Below are positions 51,373-59,082 of a DNA stretch of 64,000 nucleotides, in pieces (the first letter of the stretch is position 1; every line of letters begins with the position of its first letter). The notes under the pieces were generated by a model. The model worked only from the letters and a program-made list of their open reading frames with translations, made no database searches and was not told the origin of the DNA. The translations under genes were made by a program, and so were the position numbers. Source of the DNA: an uncultured Sphingomonadaceae bacterium (GTDB taxonomy: Bacteria; Pseudomonadota; Alphaproteobacteria; Sphingomonadales; Sphingomonadaceae); contig CALKUK010000014.1 of NCBI GenBank assembly GCA_937996655.1, positions 186,001 through 250,000 on the forward strand, written 5' to 3'.

Positions 51373-52476
51373 TTACCGGCCGCGTTGGAAGGTGCTTTTC
51401 ACCAAAGTCGTCAAAAGCCCCGGAAGTCCGTCATAGCTGGCCGCATGATAGCGTGACGTAGCGGGCAGGGCGGCAGACAGGCGGCGGTGCGCCTCTCCCA
51501 AGGAATGATAGGGCAGCCCCGGCAGCAGATGGTGCAAGGCGTGGTAGCGCAGGCCCACTGGTGCCCAAAGCGCAGGCAAAAGGCCGGGCGGCGGCACATT
51601 GACGCTGTCGAGATATTGGCCGGTGACCGTCATCACATCACCGTCATTTTCCCACAAATGGGCCACCAATGTGCGGAACTGATTGATAACAACAACGCCC
51701 GCGTGAATGGACAGCGCGATCAGAAAGGCGCGCAGGGGAATGATACCCGTTGCGACAAGCGTCATGAGCGTGATTGCCCAGAGGCTCGCGGCTGTTTCCT
51801 GCACGGTCCACATCCGGCGGAAGGCCCCTTCCGGCATCCGCCTGCGATAGTCCGGATTGATCGACAGGCTCGAATAGCGCTCCACCACCGTGCGACGCAG
51901 CGACGACGAGAGCAGCGACAAAGGCGCAAGCAAGCCATAGCGGACCAGCAGTGCAATCGGGCCAAGCGCGGAAACGATGACGAACAGCGGCACCGTCCAT
52001 GGCTTCATCAGCGCCAGCGGCAGATATTCCGGGTCTTCCTTAGTGCCATATCGCGTGCGGGCATGGTGCAGGCTGTGCACCCCTTCATACATGAAGGACG
52101 GCACCAGCAAAGGCACGCCGATCAGCGCGTTCCAGGCAAAGCGGAAGCCGGGCAGTGCCGTGGGGCGGATATGCGTCAGTTCATGAATGAACAGCCCGGC
52201 ACGGTAGAGCGCGGCAATGGCCAGCGCAGACCAGCCGAGCAAAGCTGTGGTCGTGTCGGCCATGATGGCCAGCGCCAGCGCGGCATAGCCAAGGAGCGTG
52301 CAGGCCAGAAAGTCCGGCCAATAATATTCCGGCCGCGCGGTCGATAGGTCGCGCGTTAGTTCGGCCGCCGCGCGGATCATCGCGGCATCATCGGGATGCT
52401 GCGACAAGGGGATGGCGGCCGCTTTGCGCGGGGCGATTGCGCCGGCGTCGTCTGCGGAAAGGAGCGAACTGTTCAT
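51373..52476 (-). CDS. Fatty acid desaturase family membrane protein
   Basis: The 367-residue protein has the three histidine boxes of membrane di-iron desaturases and hydroxylases: HELTH at 98-102, HSLHH at 134-138 and HALHH near 330. Four or more membrane helices surround them. It could desaturate or hydroxylate a lipid acyl chain. The distance between boxes and the YEGVHSLHHARTRYGTKEDP segment are those of a group common in sphingomonads with no known substrate. It converges on lptG, with 13 bases between the stops, and is divergent from the GNAT gene. Confidence 0.87.
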   Translation of the reverse strand: MNSSLLSADDAGAIAPRKAAAIPLSQHPDDAAMIRAAAELTRDLSTARPEYYWPDFLACTLLGYAALALAIMADTTTALLGWSALAIAALYRAGLFIHELTHIRPTALPGFRFAWNALIGVPLLVPSFMYEGVHSLHHARTRYGTKEDPEYLPLALMKPWTVPLFVIVSALGPIALLVRYGLLAPLSLLSSSLRRTVVERYSSLSINPDYRRRMPEGAFRRMWTVQETAASLWAITLMTLVATGIIPLRAFLIALSIHAGVVVINQFRTLVAHLWENDGDVMTVTGQYLDSVNVPPPGLLPALWAPVGLRYHALHHLLPGLPYHSLGEAHRRLSAALPATSRYHAASYDGLPGLLTTLVKSTFQRGR

Positions 52477-52638
52477 ATCATTTCCATATCTTGTCCGCCC
52501 TTAGACGAGATCATCATGGCAGGATGATGGCGGCAGCAAGGTCGAACGGCGCGGCTCCCTTTCATATGGTCTGCCTTGACAACAGTTCAAGAAGGCGGGA
52601 CTTGGCAGCCTTCATCGGATGCGAAGGGAATAGCGGCA

Positions 52639-53796
52639 TTGACCCAGATCAGTTTGAACGTGCGTCCGGTCAAAACCAAGGCCGATCGCGCGGCCTTTGT
52701 TGATCTGCCCTTCCGGCTTTACGCCAAGGATCCCAACTGGGTGCCGCCGCTGAAAGATGAGGTCTATGGCCTCATCACTCCGGGCAAAAACCCCTGGTTT
52801 GAACATGGCGAGGCGGAGCTGTTTCTGGCGGAGCGCGGCGGGCAGGTCGTCGGTCGTATCACGGCGCATATTGATCAGCTCGCGCTGGCCCAGCCGCCCG
52901 AACAGGGCATGGGGCCGGGCGTCGGCTTTTGGGGCTTTTTCGAAGCCGAGGATGAAGAGGCTGGCAAGGCGCTGCTCAATGCGGCGGCGGACTGGCTTCG
53001 TGCCAAGGGTATGGCCCGCGCAATGGGGCCGTTGAGCTTTTCCTATTGGGATGAAATCGGGCTGCTGGTCGATGGCTTCGATACGCCCCCTGTCGCCATG
53101 ATGGCGTTCAACAGCGCCCCCTATCAGGCGTGGGTTGAAGCTGCCGGCTTTGCCGGAGTGCAGGATCTCTTCACATATGATGTGCCGATTGCCGCAGGCT
53201 TCCCCGAACTCGTCAACCGCATCGTTGCGATGGGCGATAAGAGTGAGCGCATCCGCATCCGCCGCGTCGATAAGCGTCGCTTTGATGAAGAGGCGGCCCT
53301 CATCATCGGCATTTTGAACGATGCCTGGTCAGACAATTGGGGCTTTGTGCCCTTTACCCCGGCCGAGATTGCCTATGCGGGCAAAAAGCTGAAGCCGATT
53401 GTCTATGAAGACCTGATCCGAGTGGCGGAAGTGGATGGCGAACCTGTCGCCTTCATGATGACGATCCCGGATCTGAATGAGAAGATCAAAGGCTTTAATG
53501 GCACCCTTCTGCCGTTCAACTGGGCCAAGCTGCTCTGGTGGCTGCGCGCGCCCAAGGTGCGCACCATGCGGGTGCCGCTGATGGGCGTGCTGAAAAAGCA
53601 TCAGGGCAGCCGCCTCGCCAGCCAGCTCGCCATGATGATGATCGAATATATCCGCCGCGATGCCGTGTCGAAATTCGGCGCGACGCAGGGCGATTTCGGC
53701 TGGGTGCTGGCGTCCAACGGCCCGATGCGGTCCGTGGGTGAGGCCGTCGGCGGCAAGGTGAACAAGATTTACCGTGTCTATGAAAAGGCGATCTGA
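52639..53796 (+). CDS. Large GNAT-superfamily N-acyltransferase (candidate ceramide synthase)
   Basis: This 385-residue protein has the acyl-CoA N-acyltransferase fold in two halves. It begins TQISLNVRPVKTKADRAAF, then FRLYAKDPNWVPPLKDEVYG and a GFFEAEDEEAGKALLNAAAD segment. Many copies are misannotated as dATP pyrophosphohydrolase. The bacterial ceramide synthase of Caulobacter belongs to this superfamily and has similar size, which with spt in the window makes that role possible; close relatives with other roles also exist. The start is TTG, with AAGGGA nine bases before; an upstream TTG (52576) is less likely. It overlaps the convergent hydrolase gene by 19 bases. Confidence 0.8.
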   Translation: MTQISLNVRPVKTKADRAAFVDLPFRLYAKDPNWVPPLKDEVYGLITPGKNPWFEHGEAELFLAERGGQVVGRITAHIDQLALAQPPEQGMGPGVGFWGFFEAEDEEAGKALLNAAADWLRAKGMARAMGPLSFSYWDEIGLLVDGFDTPPVAMMAFNSAPYQAWVEAAGFAGVQDLFTYDVPIAAGFPELVNRIVAMGDKSERIRIRRVDKRRFDEEAALIIGILNDAWSDNWGFVPFTPAEIAYAGKKLKPIVYEDLIRVAEVDGEPVAFMMTIPDLNEKIKGFNGTLLPFNWAKLLWWLRAPKVRTMRVPLMGVLKKHQGSRLASQLAMMMIEYIRRDAVSKFGATQGDFGWVLASNGPMRSVGEAVGGKVNKIYRVYEKAI

Positions 53797-54533
53797 CCGG
53801 CCTCGGCATCGATAATATGCGGCAAGGCAGCCGCTAGTGTTGAATAATGCGACCCGTCCATGATCTGACGGACACAGGCCACATTGGGGAGCGCCTGCGC
53901 AAGTGCTTCTGCCATGTCCGACGGCACCCAATTGTCGGCGGTGCCATACCAGATCGTCGTCGGCACAGAGACCTTGGTTAGCAGGTCAGCCCAAGGCGTC
54001 ACATAAGCGGTAATCTCTGCCCGATAGGCAATTGCCCCTGCCCTAAGGCAGTGTCGCGCCATGGCCGACCAGTGGCGCCGAAAGACAGGATCTGCGGCGA
54101 GCGGCGCATCCTTGCCTTGCGAAAGGGCGAACACCTGCCGTGCGAAAAAGTCCGGCGCGATGCGGGCGACCAGTGCCTGCACGCGTGTGACGATGCGGAA
54201 CAGCCACGCATGGTCCCGCGCCATGCGGAAGATGGGCCCGCCCGCCATGCCGCCTAAAAAATCACCCAGTTCCAGCGGCGCTGCGGGGGCAATCAGATGG
54301 AGATGGGTGACGTGCGCGGGATGGTCTGCGGCAAAGCGCATCGCGCCATAGGCCCCGAGCGAAAACCCCAAAAGGTGGACAGGCGCAGCGCCAAATCGGG
54401 CGATGATCTGCTTCGCCACAGGTCCGTCACGCAGATCTGGTGCAAAGGCCTCTACCGTTTCGGAAACCAGTTTGAGCTCGTCAGGGCCACCGGGCAGGCC
54501 GTGCAGATAGACGAGCGGCAATGCGCCGTTCAA
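53778..54533 (-). CDS. Alpha/beta hydrolase
   Basis: The 251-residue protein has the hydrolase fold: VYLHGLPGGPDE near the N-terminus is the oxyanion region, GFSLGAYGA the nucleophile elbow with the catalytic serine, GTADNWVP the acid and GSHYSTL the histidine. Substrate is unknown. The frame is open 58 codons further upstream into xth, but TTG at 54533 overlaps the xth stop (TTGA), the same arrangement as rlmH, and gives the usual N-terminus. It is the last gene of the erpA-xth-hydrolase group. Confidence 0.85.
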   Translation of the reverse strand: MNGALPLVYLHGLPGGPDELKLVSETVEAFAPDLRDGPVAKQIIARFGAAPVHLLGFSLGAYGAMRFAADHPAHVTHLHLIAPAAPLELGDFLGGMAGGPIFRMARDHAWLFRIVTRVQALVARIAPDFFARQVFALSQGKDAPLAADPVFRRHWSAMARHCLRAGAIAYRAEITAYVTPWADLLTKVSVPTTIWYGTADNWVPSDMAEALAQALPNVACVRQIMDGSHYSTLAAALPHIIDAEAGQIAFS

Positions 54534-55300
54534 TCCAGCACGATCCAGGTCGCGGCATGGTCGCTCGCCTTTTCCCGGCCGCGATACTCTTTGTCGACCC
54601 CCGCCTCGACCAGGCGGTCGGCCGCCTCGGGGGACAGCATGAGATGATCGATGCGAAAGCCTGCATCGCGCTGCCAGCCGCCGGCCTGATAATCCCAAAA
54701 GGTCCACAGACGGCCCTTGGGATGCTTTGCCTCCAGCGCATCGGTCAGCCCAAGCGCGGACAAGCGGCGGAACGCGGCGCGGCTTTCGGGCTGCATCAAC
54801 GCGTCGTCGATCATCGCTTTGGGGTTGGCAATGTCATCATCGGTCGGAATGACATTGTAATCGCCGGCCAGAACCACCGGGATTTCCAGCGCCATCAATT
54901 CGGTCGCCCGTGCAATCAGCCGGCCAAACCAACGCAGTTTATAGTCAAATTTCGGCCCCGGCTGAGGATTGCCATTGGGCAGATAAATGGAGGCGACGCG
55001 GATGCCGAAAACATCGGCTTCAATATAGCGGCTGTGATCATCCTCCGGATCGCCATTCAGCCCCTTTTGAACCTCAACCGGCATTTCCCCACGCGCGAGG
55101 ATGGCAACGCCGTTAAACCCCTTCTGGCCGTGGTAGACGCCGTGATATCCGGCTGCCGCAATGTCGGCGATGGGCAGCGTCTCATCGCTGGACTTTAATT
55201 CCTGCAGACAGACGATATCGGGCTTCTGCTCCTCCAGCCATTCGATCAGGCGGGGCAGACGGGCTTTGATGCCGTTGACGTTATAGGTGGCGATCCGCAT
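54530..55300 (-). CDS. xth: Exodeoxyribonuclease III (AP endonuclease)
   Basis: This enzyme cuts DNA at abasic sites and removes 3' blocking groups in base-excision repair. The 256 residues start MRIATYNVNGIKARL, with the catalytic E in CLQELK, DYNVIPTDDD as the catalytic D-x-N segment and the final ASDHAATW with the catalytic D-H. All active-site pieces are present. The start overlaps the erpA stop by one base. Confidence 0.95.
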   Translation of the reverse strand: MRIATYNVNGIKARLPRLIEWLEEQKPDIVCLQELKSSDETLPIADIAAAGYHGVYHGQKGFNGVAILARGEMPVEVQKGLNGDPEDDHSRYIEADVFGIRVASIYLPNGNPQPGPKFDYKLRWFGRLIARATELMALEIPVVLAGDYNVIPTDDDIANPKAMIDDALMQPESRAAFRRLSALGLTDALEAKHPKGRLWTFWDYQAGGWQRDAGFRIDHLMLSPEAADRLVEAGVDKEYRGREKASDHAATWIVLD

Positions 55301-55632
55301 CAGACGGAAAAGCTCGCGCCGCAGCCGCAGCCCGAGGCCGCATTGGGGTTGGTCACGCGAAACGCGCTCCCGCCCAACGATTCCACATAATCGACATGCG
55401 ACCCATCGAGCAGATCAAGGCTCATCGGGTCGACGACCAGCTTCACACCATCCGTTTCTGTCACAAGGTCATCGCTGTCGATGCCGTCCGCCAGACCGAA
55501 GCGATATTGGAAGCCGGAACAGCCGCCGCCTTCGACGGACAGGCGCAGGACAGCGTCTTTGCCCTGCTTCTTGGCGATAAAGGCCACCCGCGCGGCGGCA
55601 CTTGGGGTCAGGTCAACGGTCTGCATGGACAT
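55300..55632 (-). CDS. erpA: A-type iron-sulfur carrier (ErpA/IscA/HesB)
   Basis: A-type carriers pass [4Fe-4S] clusters to apoproteins. The 110-residue protein has the three conserved cysteines: C38 (GGGCSGFQYRF) and C102, C104 at the C-terminus (SGCGCGASFSV). The ErpA name is the closest by length and sequence, but IscA/SufA paralogs cannot be excluded. With sufE at 5 kb it is the second Fe-S biogenesis factor in the window. It is the first gene of a run of three. Confidence 0.9.
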   Translation of the reverse strand: MSMQTVDLTPSAAARVAFIAKKQGKDAVLRLSVEGGGCSGFQYRFGLADGIDSDDLVTETDGVKLVVDPMSLDLLDGSHVDYVESLGGSAFRVTNPNAASGCGCGASFSV

Positions 55633-55691
55633 CAGATAGGCGCGGGGAGGGCAAGGGGCAAGGCGGTGGGGCTAGGTCGCGTTGCTAAACC

Positions 55692-55803
55692 CGTCATGCT
55701 GAACTTGTTTCAGCCTCCATGCCTCGCAGGTGGTCAATTTCCTGAAGGTTGGCGCTCTGCTCCAGCTTCGCGGCATGGATCCTGAAACACGTTCAGGATG
55801 ACA
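55692..55803. repeat. Inverted repeat (BIME-like) of the TCATGCTGAAC class
   Basis: Arms of 30 bases (55692-55721 and 55774-55803) are inverted copies with about five mismatches; pairing continues partly inwards (CATGCC with GGCATG). Each arm includes a small dyad around CTGAAC and GTTTCAG. It fills the gap between the M23 stop and the erpA start. Outer arms of this class are well known from other alphaproteobacteria. Confidence 0.8.
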
Positions 55804-55813
55804 ACAAAAGGAC

Positions 55814-56995
55814 TTACTCAGCCTTGCCGGGGCCGCCGAGGGCGACATTGCCCGCCGCGCGGCGTTCCATCGCGATCAGATAATTGTCGGTGCGCAGGAA
55901 GGGCGTCGGGTTGACCGGGCGACCGTCGAGGCGGACTTCATAGTGCAAGTGGCTGCCGGTCGAACGGCCGGTCGAGCCCATCAGGCCGATCAGATCGCCA
56001 CGCTTCACGCGGCTACCGGCCATCGCCTTGATCGCCGACAGGTGGCCATAACGGGTCTGGATGCCCTTGCCATGGTCGATTTCGACCATATTGCCATAGC
56101 CGCCAACCCAGCCGGTGCGGCCAATGATGCCGTCTGCGGTTGCGTAAATAGGCGTGCCAATCGGGCCGGGAATGTCAACGCCGCCATGCATCGCAGCACC
56201 GCCACGGAACGGATCAGACCGGACGCCAAAGCCGCTGGTCAGTGAAATGGCGGTCGTTACCGGCTTGGCGGAAGGAATAGCGACCATCGCCTGTTCAAGC
56301 TGGTCAAGACGCTTCCAGCTGTTGAACAGCGCGCGGAACTGCGCGTCAGTCTTCTCAGCGGTCGGCGCCTTATAGTCGGCGGGAACGGGCTCGTAAGGGC
56401 CGCCCATCGCAAGGCTCAAGCGCTGCGGGTTGAGGCCGAGCTTGGCAACAGCCCCCGCTTTGACGCGATACGCATTTTCCGTGGCGGCCAGCAGCTGGCC
56501 GGCAATCACGTTTTGCTTTGCCGCAACCGGCGCAAAGGCGGCCGCGATATCAGCGGATTTGGGCGAAGTTGCGGTATCTGCCGGAAGCAGAGCGGCGAGC
56601 GTCTTCGCATCGCCCTTGCCTGCAAGAACGCTGGCGAGGAAGGCTTGGCGCTTTTCAAGGCGATCGGCATGGGCGCGCGCATCCTTGCGGATGGTCGCCA
56701 CTTCGGCCTGCAAAGTTGCCACGCGCGTTTCCATGGCGGAAACGGCGGCAGACTGTTGCGCATAGGTGGTGATGGTGGATGAGACGGCGGGTGCGGACAC
56801 CGCAACACCTGCGGCACCGGCAATGCCGGAGGTGGCGCAAAGAGCGAGACCTGCTGCGGCGAGGATCTGAGTGCGGGTGCTCAAAGCCACGCGACGCATC
56901 CCTTTGCCGTCATGGAAGAACACTTCTTTCGGTCTGAAAAACTCACGCACGCGCTCCACTATCCCGGTCGCGGCCGTGAACGAAACGAACGTCAT
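55814..56995 (-). CDS. M23 family peptidase with coiled coil
   Basis: The protein of about 393 residues has a short cytoplasmic part (FFRPKEVFFHDGKGMRR), a membrane anchor (ILAAAGLALCATSGIAG), and a coiled-coil region (about 75-125). The C-terminal M23 domain carries HGGVDIPGPIGTP and GSHLHYEVRLDG, which supply the zinc ligands. It is the third M23 protein in the window. The longest open frame starts 17 codons upstream; the ATG giving MTFVSFTA was chosen. It is probably a cell-wall hydrolase or an amidase activator. It lies downstream of the DUF455 gene, 89 bases apart. Confidence 0.87.
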   Translation of the reverse strand: MTFVSFTAATGIVERVREFFRPKEVFFHDGKGMRRVALSTRTQILAAAGLALCATSGIAGAAGVAVSAPAVSSTITTYAQQSAAVSAMETRVATLQAEVATIRKDARAHADRLEKRQAFLASVLAGKGDAKTLAALLPADTATSPKSADIAAAFAPVAAKQNVIAGQLLAATENAYRVKAGAVAKLGLNPQRLSLAMGGPYEPVPADYKAPTAEKTDAQFRALFNSWKRLDQLEQAMVAIPSAKPVTTAISLTSGFGVRSDPFRGGAAMHGGVDIPGPIGTPIYATADGIIGRTGWVGGYGNMVEIDHGKGIQTRYGHLSAIKAMAGSRVKRGDLIGLMGSTGRSTGSHLHYEVRLDGRPVNPTPFLRTDNYLIAMERRAAGNVALGGPGKAE

Positions 56996-57084
56996 TATGT
57001 GACGACCCCCAAAACATTTCGACCCCGGCCCTCCCGTTTCGGTCAACGATGGGCCTTGTGTGAGGGTAGATGCTTAACGGGGTC

Positions 57085-57876
57085 CTATGATGCAAGATCG
57101 GTGTAATATTCCCGCGTTAGACCGGCTTGGCTTCGCGCTGAGTCGTTAAATGGCGGCTTTAACGGACCGGAAAAATGACTCCGGACCAAGGATTTCCAAT
57201 GGTCGACGGGTTCGAATCCGTATGATTCGCATACGATTGAGAACCATTTGGACCCGACGCCGACATGGCGGATTTCATCCGTGTAAATACGGTTCAAAAT
57301 GGCAGCACTGCGTGTGTCACCCATATTGGAAAGCCGGGTGATCGTCGCCGGACTGACGTCCAAGCCTCGGGCTTCGAGCACCATGGGGACAAGGGCTAGC
57401 CGCGCGGCCACATCGTGTCGCGTATCGTGCGCCGTCTGCCAAAGGCCGTCATGCGCGGGGTGCGCGCCATAATGGCTGCCAAGGGCATTGAGCCGCCGTT
57501 CAATCAACATGAAATGAATCGCCTCGTCGGCGCCGACCGACAGCCAATCGTCAATAAAGTCCCGGGGCAGTGCTGCGCCAAAACGGCCAGCTATGTCGAA
57601 CGCCAAATCAATCGCCGAAAACTCGATATGCGCAAAGGCGTGCAGCATCGCGACTTTGCTGGCGAGAGAACCGGCGCGCCTGCGGTGCGGCATCTTGTTG
57701 GGCGGCAACAGTTCCGGATGGGCGGGACGCCCCGGCCGGTCCGGCATGTCCACGTCAAAGACATGGCATAGCCGGCCTGCCCGCCAATCGCGCGCCACGG
57801 CCCGGGCCCGCAGCACCTTGTCGCGCGGTTCGGGCGCTTCGAGGACTGATCGGATGGCAAGAGCAATACTGGTCAT
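57085..57876 (-). CDS. DUF455 ferritin-like protein
   Basis: The 263-residue helical protein contains the segments HAFAHIEFSAIDLAFDIAG, FHFM-type EAIHFMLIERRLNALG and TDEIRHVGVG. They hold E-x2-H-type metal ligands of a ferritin-like di-iron fold, the DUF455 family. Some relatives are tRNA-modifying oxygenases of the MiaE type; this one has no tested function. The ATG giving MTSIALAI overlaps the TSUP stop by four bases, so the longer open frame upstream is rejected. Confidence 0.85.
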   Translation of the reverse strand: MTSIALAIRSVLEAPEPRDKVLRARAVARDWRAGRLCHVFDVDMPDRPGRPAHPELLPPNKMPHRRRAGSLASKVAMLHAFAHIEFSAIDLAFDIAGRFGAALPRDFIDDWLSVGADEAIHFMLIERRLNALGSHYGAHPAHDGLWQTAHDTRHDVAARLALVPMVLEARGLDVSPATITRLSNMGDTRSAAILNRIYTDEIRHVGVGSKWFSIVCESYGFEPVDHWKSLVRSHFSGPLKPPFNDSARSQAGLTREYYTDLAS

Positions 57877-58622
57877 GACCAGAGGTCGAACGCTTTGATG
57901 AGATAGAAAACGCCGATGAGGGTGACGATCCAAGCTGTCCAGCGCTTGAAGTTCGTGTCACTCATCCGGTCCAGCACCCAGCCGCCTGCCACCGTGCCCA
58001 GCATGGACGCCGGAATGGCCAGTGCAAAAACCCAGAGCGGCGGCAGCGCGCTTGATTTGCCAGCGAGTAAAAGCGGTGCGCCATAGACGATGATCTTAGC
58101 CAGATGGCTGAACACCTGCGTCGCCGCCTTTGTTGCGACGATCTGATGGCGGGTCAGTTCGGTGCGGACAAAGAAGATGTCGAGCAGCGGCCCGGCCACA
58201 CCCGCCGTCAGGTTGAGCCCAGTCACCAGAAAGCCGGAGATGAGCGCATGGGTGGGGCGGCCTGCATCCAGTTGCACCCAGCTTTTGGGCAACCAGACGA
58301 GCATCGGGACAAGGCCGAGAAGCAGGAAGAGCAGTGGCTGTGACGGGGTGAAGGACACAAGCGCAACGCAGGCTGCCGCGAGCGCCGAGGCCATGGCGTA
58401 GCTTATCAATATCGGCCAAGAGATGTGCTTGCGGTGGAGCACAGCGCGCCAGCCATTGGCGACCAGCTGTAACAGGCCGTGTGTCACAAACGCTGCAGAT
58501 ACCGGCAAAACGAAGGCCAGCGCCCCCATCAACACCAACCCGCCGGCCATGCCGAAAATGCCCGACAGCGTCGCTGTTAGGAATGCGGTTGCGATTAGGA
58601 ACGCGGCAAGCAGAGCCGCCAT
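57873..58622 (-). CDS. TSUP family transporter (TauE/SafE-like)
   Basis: This 249-residue protein has about eight hydrophobic segments with the early motif LSGIFGMAGGLVLMGAL and the second-half GLNLTAGVAGPLLDIFF. It is a second, more distant TSUP member in the window. Its anion is unknown. The ATG overlaps the bcp stop by one base (TGATG), and its own stop overlaps the DUF455 start by four bases. The bcp-TSUP-DUF455 run could relate to oxidative or sulfur stress, but this is inference. Confidence 0.85.
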   Translation of the reverse strand: MAALLAAFLIATAFLTATLSGIFGMAGGLVLMGALAFVLPVSAAFVTHGLLQLVANGWRAVLHRKHISWPILISYAMASALAAACVALVSFTPSQPLLFLLLGLVPMLVWLPKSWVQLDAGRPTHALISGFLVTGLNLTAGVAGPLLDIFFVRTELTRHQIVATKAATQVFSHLAKIIVYGAPLLLAGKSSALPPLWVFALAIPASMLGTVAGGWVLDRMSDTNFKRWTAWIVTLIGVFYLIKAFDLWS

Positions 58623-59080
58623 CACAGGGCCTTGGCGGCCTCCAGCACCTCTGCTGCATGCCCGGCGACTTTGACCTTGCGCCAGACGCGGGCGATCTTG
58701 CCATCCGCCCCGATGAGGAAGGTCGCGCGTTCAATGCCCATATATTGGCGGCCATACATGGATTTTTCGACCCATGTGCCAAAGGCGTCACACACAGCGC
58801 CGTCAGTGTCGCTGCCCAGTTCGACCTTCAGGCCATATTTCGTGGCAAACTTGGTATGGCTGGCGATGGAATCCTTGGAGATGCCGACAATGTCCGTCCC
58901 GGCCTTTGCAAAATCATCGGCAAGCGCGGTGAATTCCTGCGCCTCTTTCGTGCAGCCGGACGTATCGTCCTTCGGGTAGAAATACAGGACGAGCTTTCGG
59001 CCCTGATAGCCTGCAATGGTCTGCGTGCCGTCCGGGGTCGCGAAGGTTACGTTGGGAGCGGTATCACCCTGTTCAGCCAT
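58622..59080 (-). CDS. bcp: Thioredoxin-dependent peroxiredoxin Bcp (PrxQ type)
   Basis: Bcp reduces hydrogen and organic peroxides. The 152-residue protein has the peroxidatic cysteine C43 in KDDTSGCTKEAQEF. The resolving cysteine normally five residues later is replaced by Q48, so it is not a typical alpha-2 two-cysteine enzyme. Another cysteine lies in DGAVCDAFG near residue 95 and might resolve instead. The ATG giving MAEQGDTAP was chosen over an earlier one inside glnE. It follows glnE by two bases. Confidence 0.9.
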   Translation of the reverse strand: MAEQGDTAPNVTFATPDGTQTIAGYQGRKLVLYFYPKDDTSGCTKEAQEFTALADDFAKAGTDIVGISKDSIASHTKFATKYGLKVELGSDTDGAVCDAFGTWVEKSMYGRQYMGIERATFLIGADGKIARVWRKVKVAGHAAEVLEAAKAL

Positions 59081-59082
59081 GT

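Noticed and set aside
52576..52602. TTGACA upstream of the GNAT gene as a promoter
   Set aside because: No acceptable -10 element is found 16-18 bases downstream.
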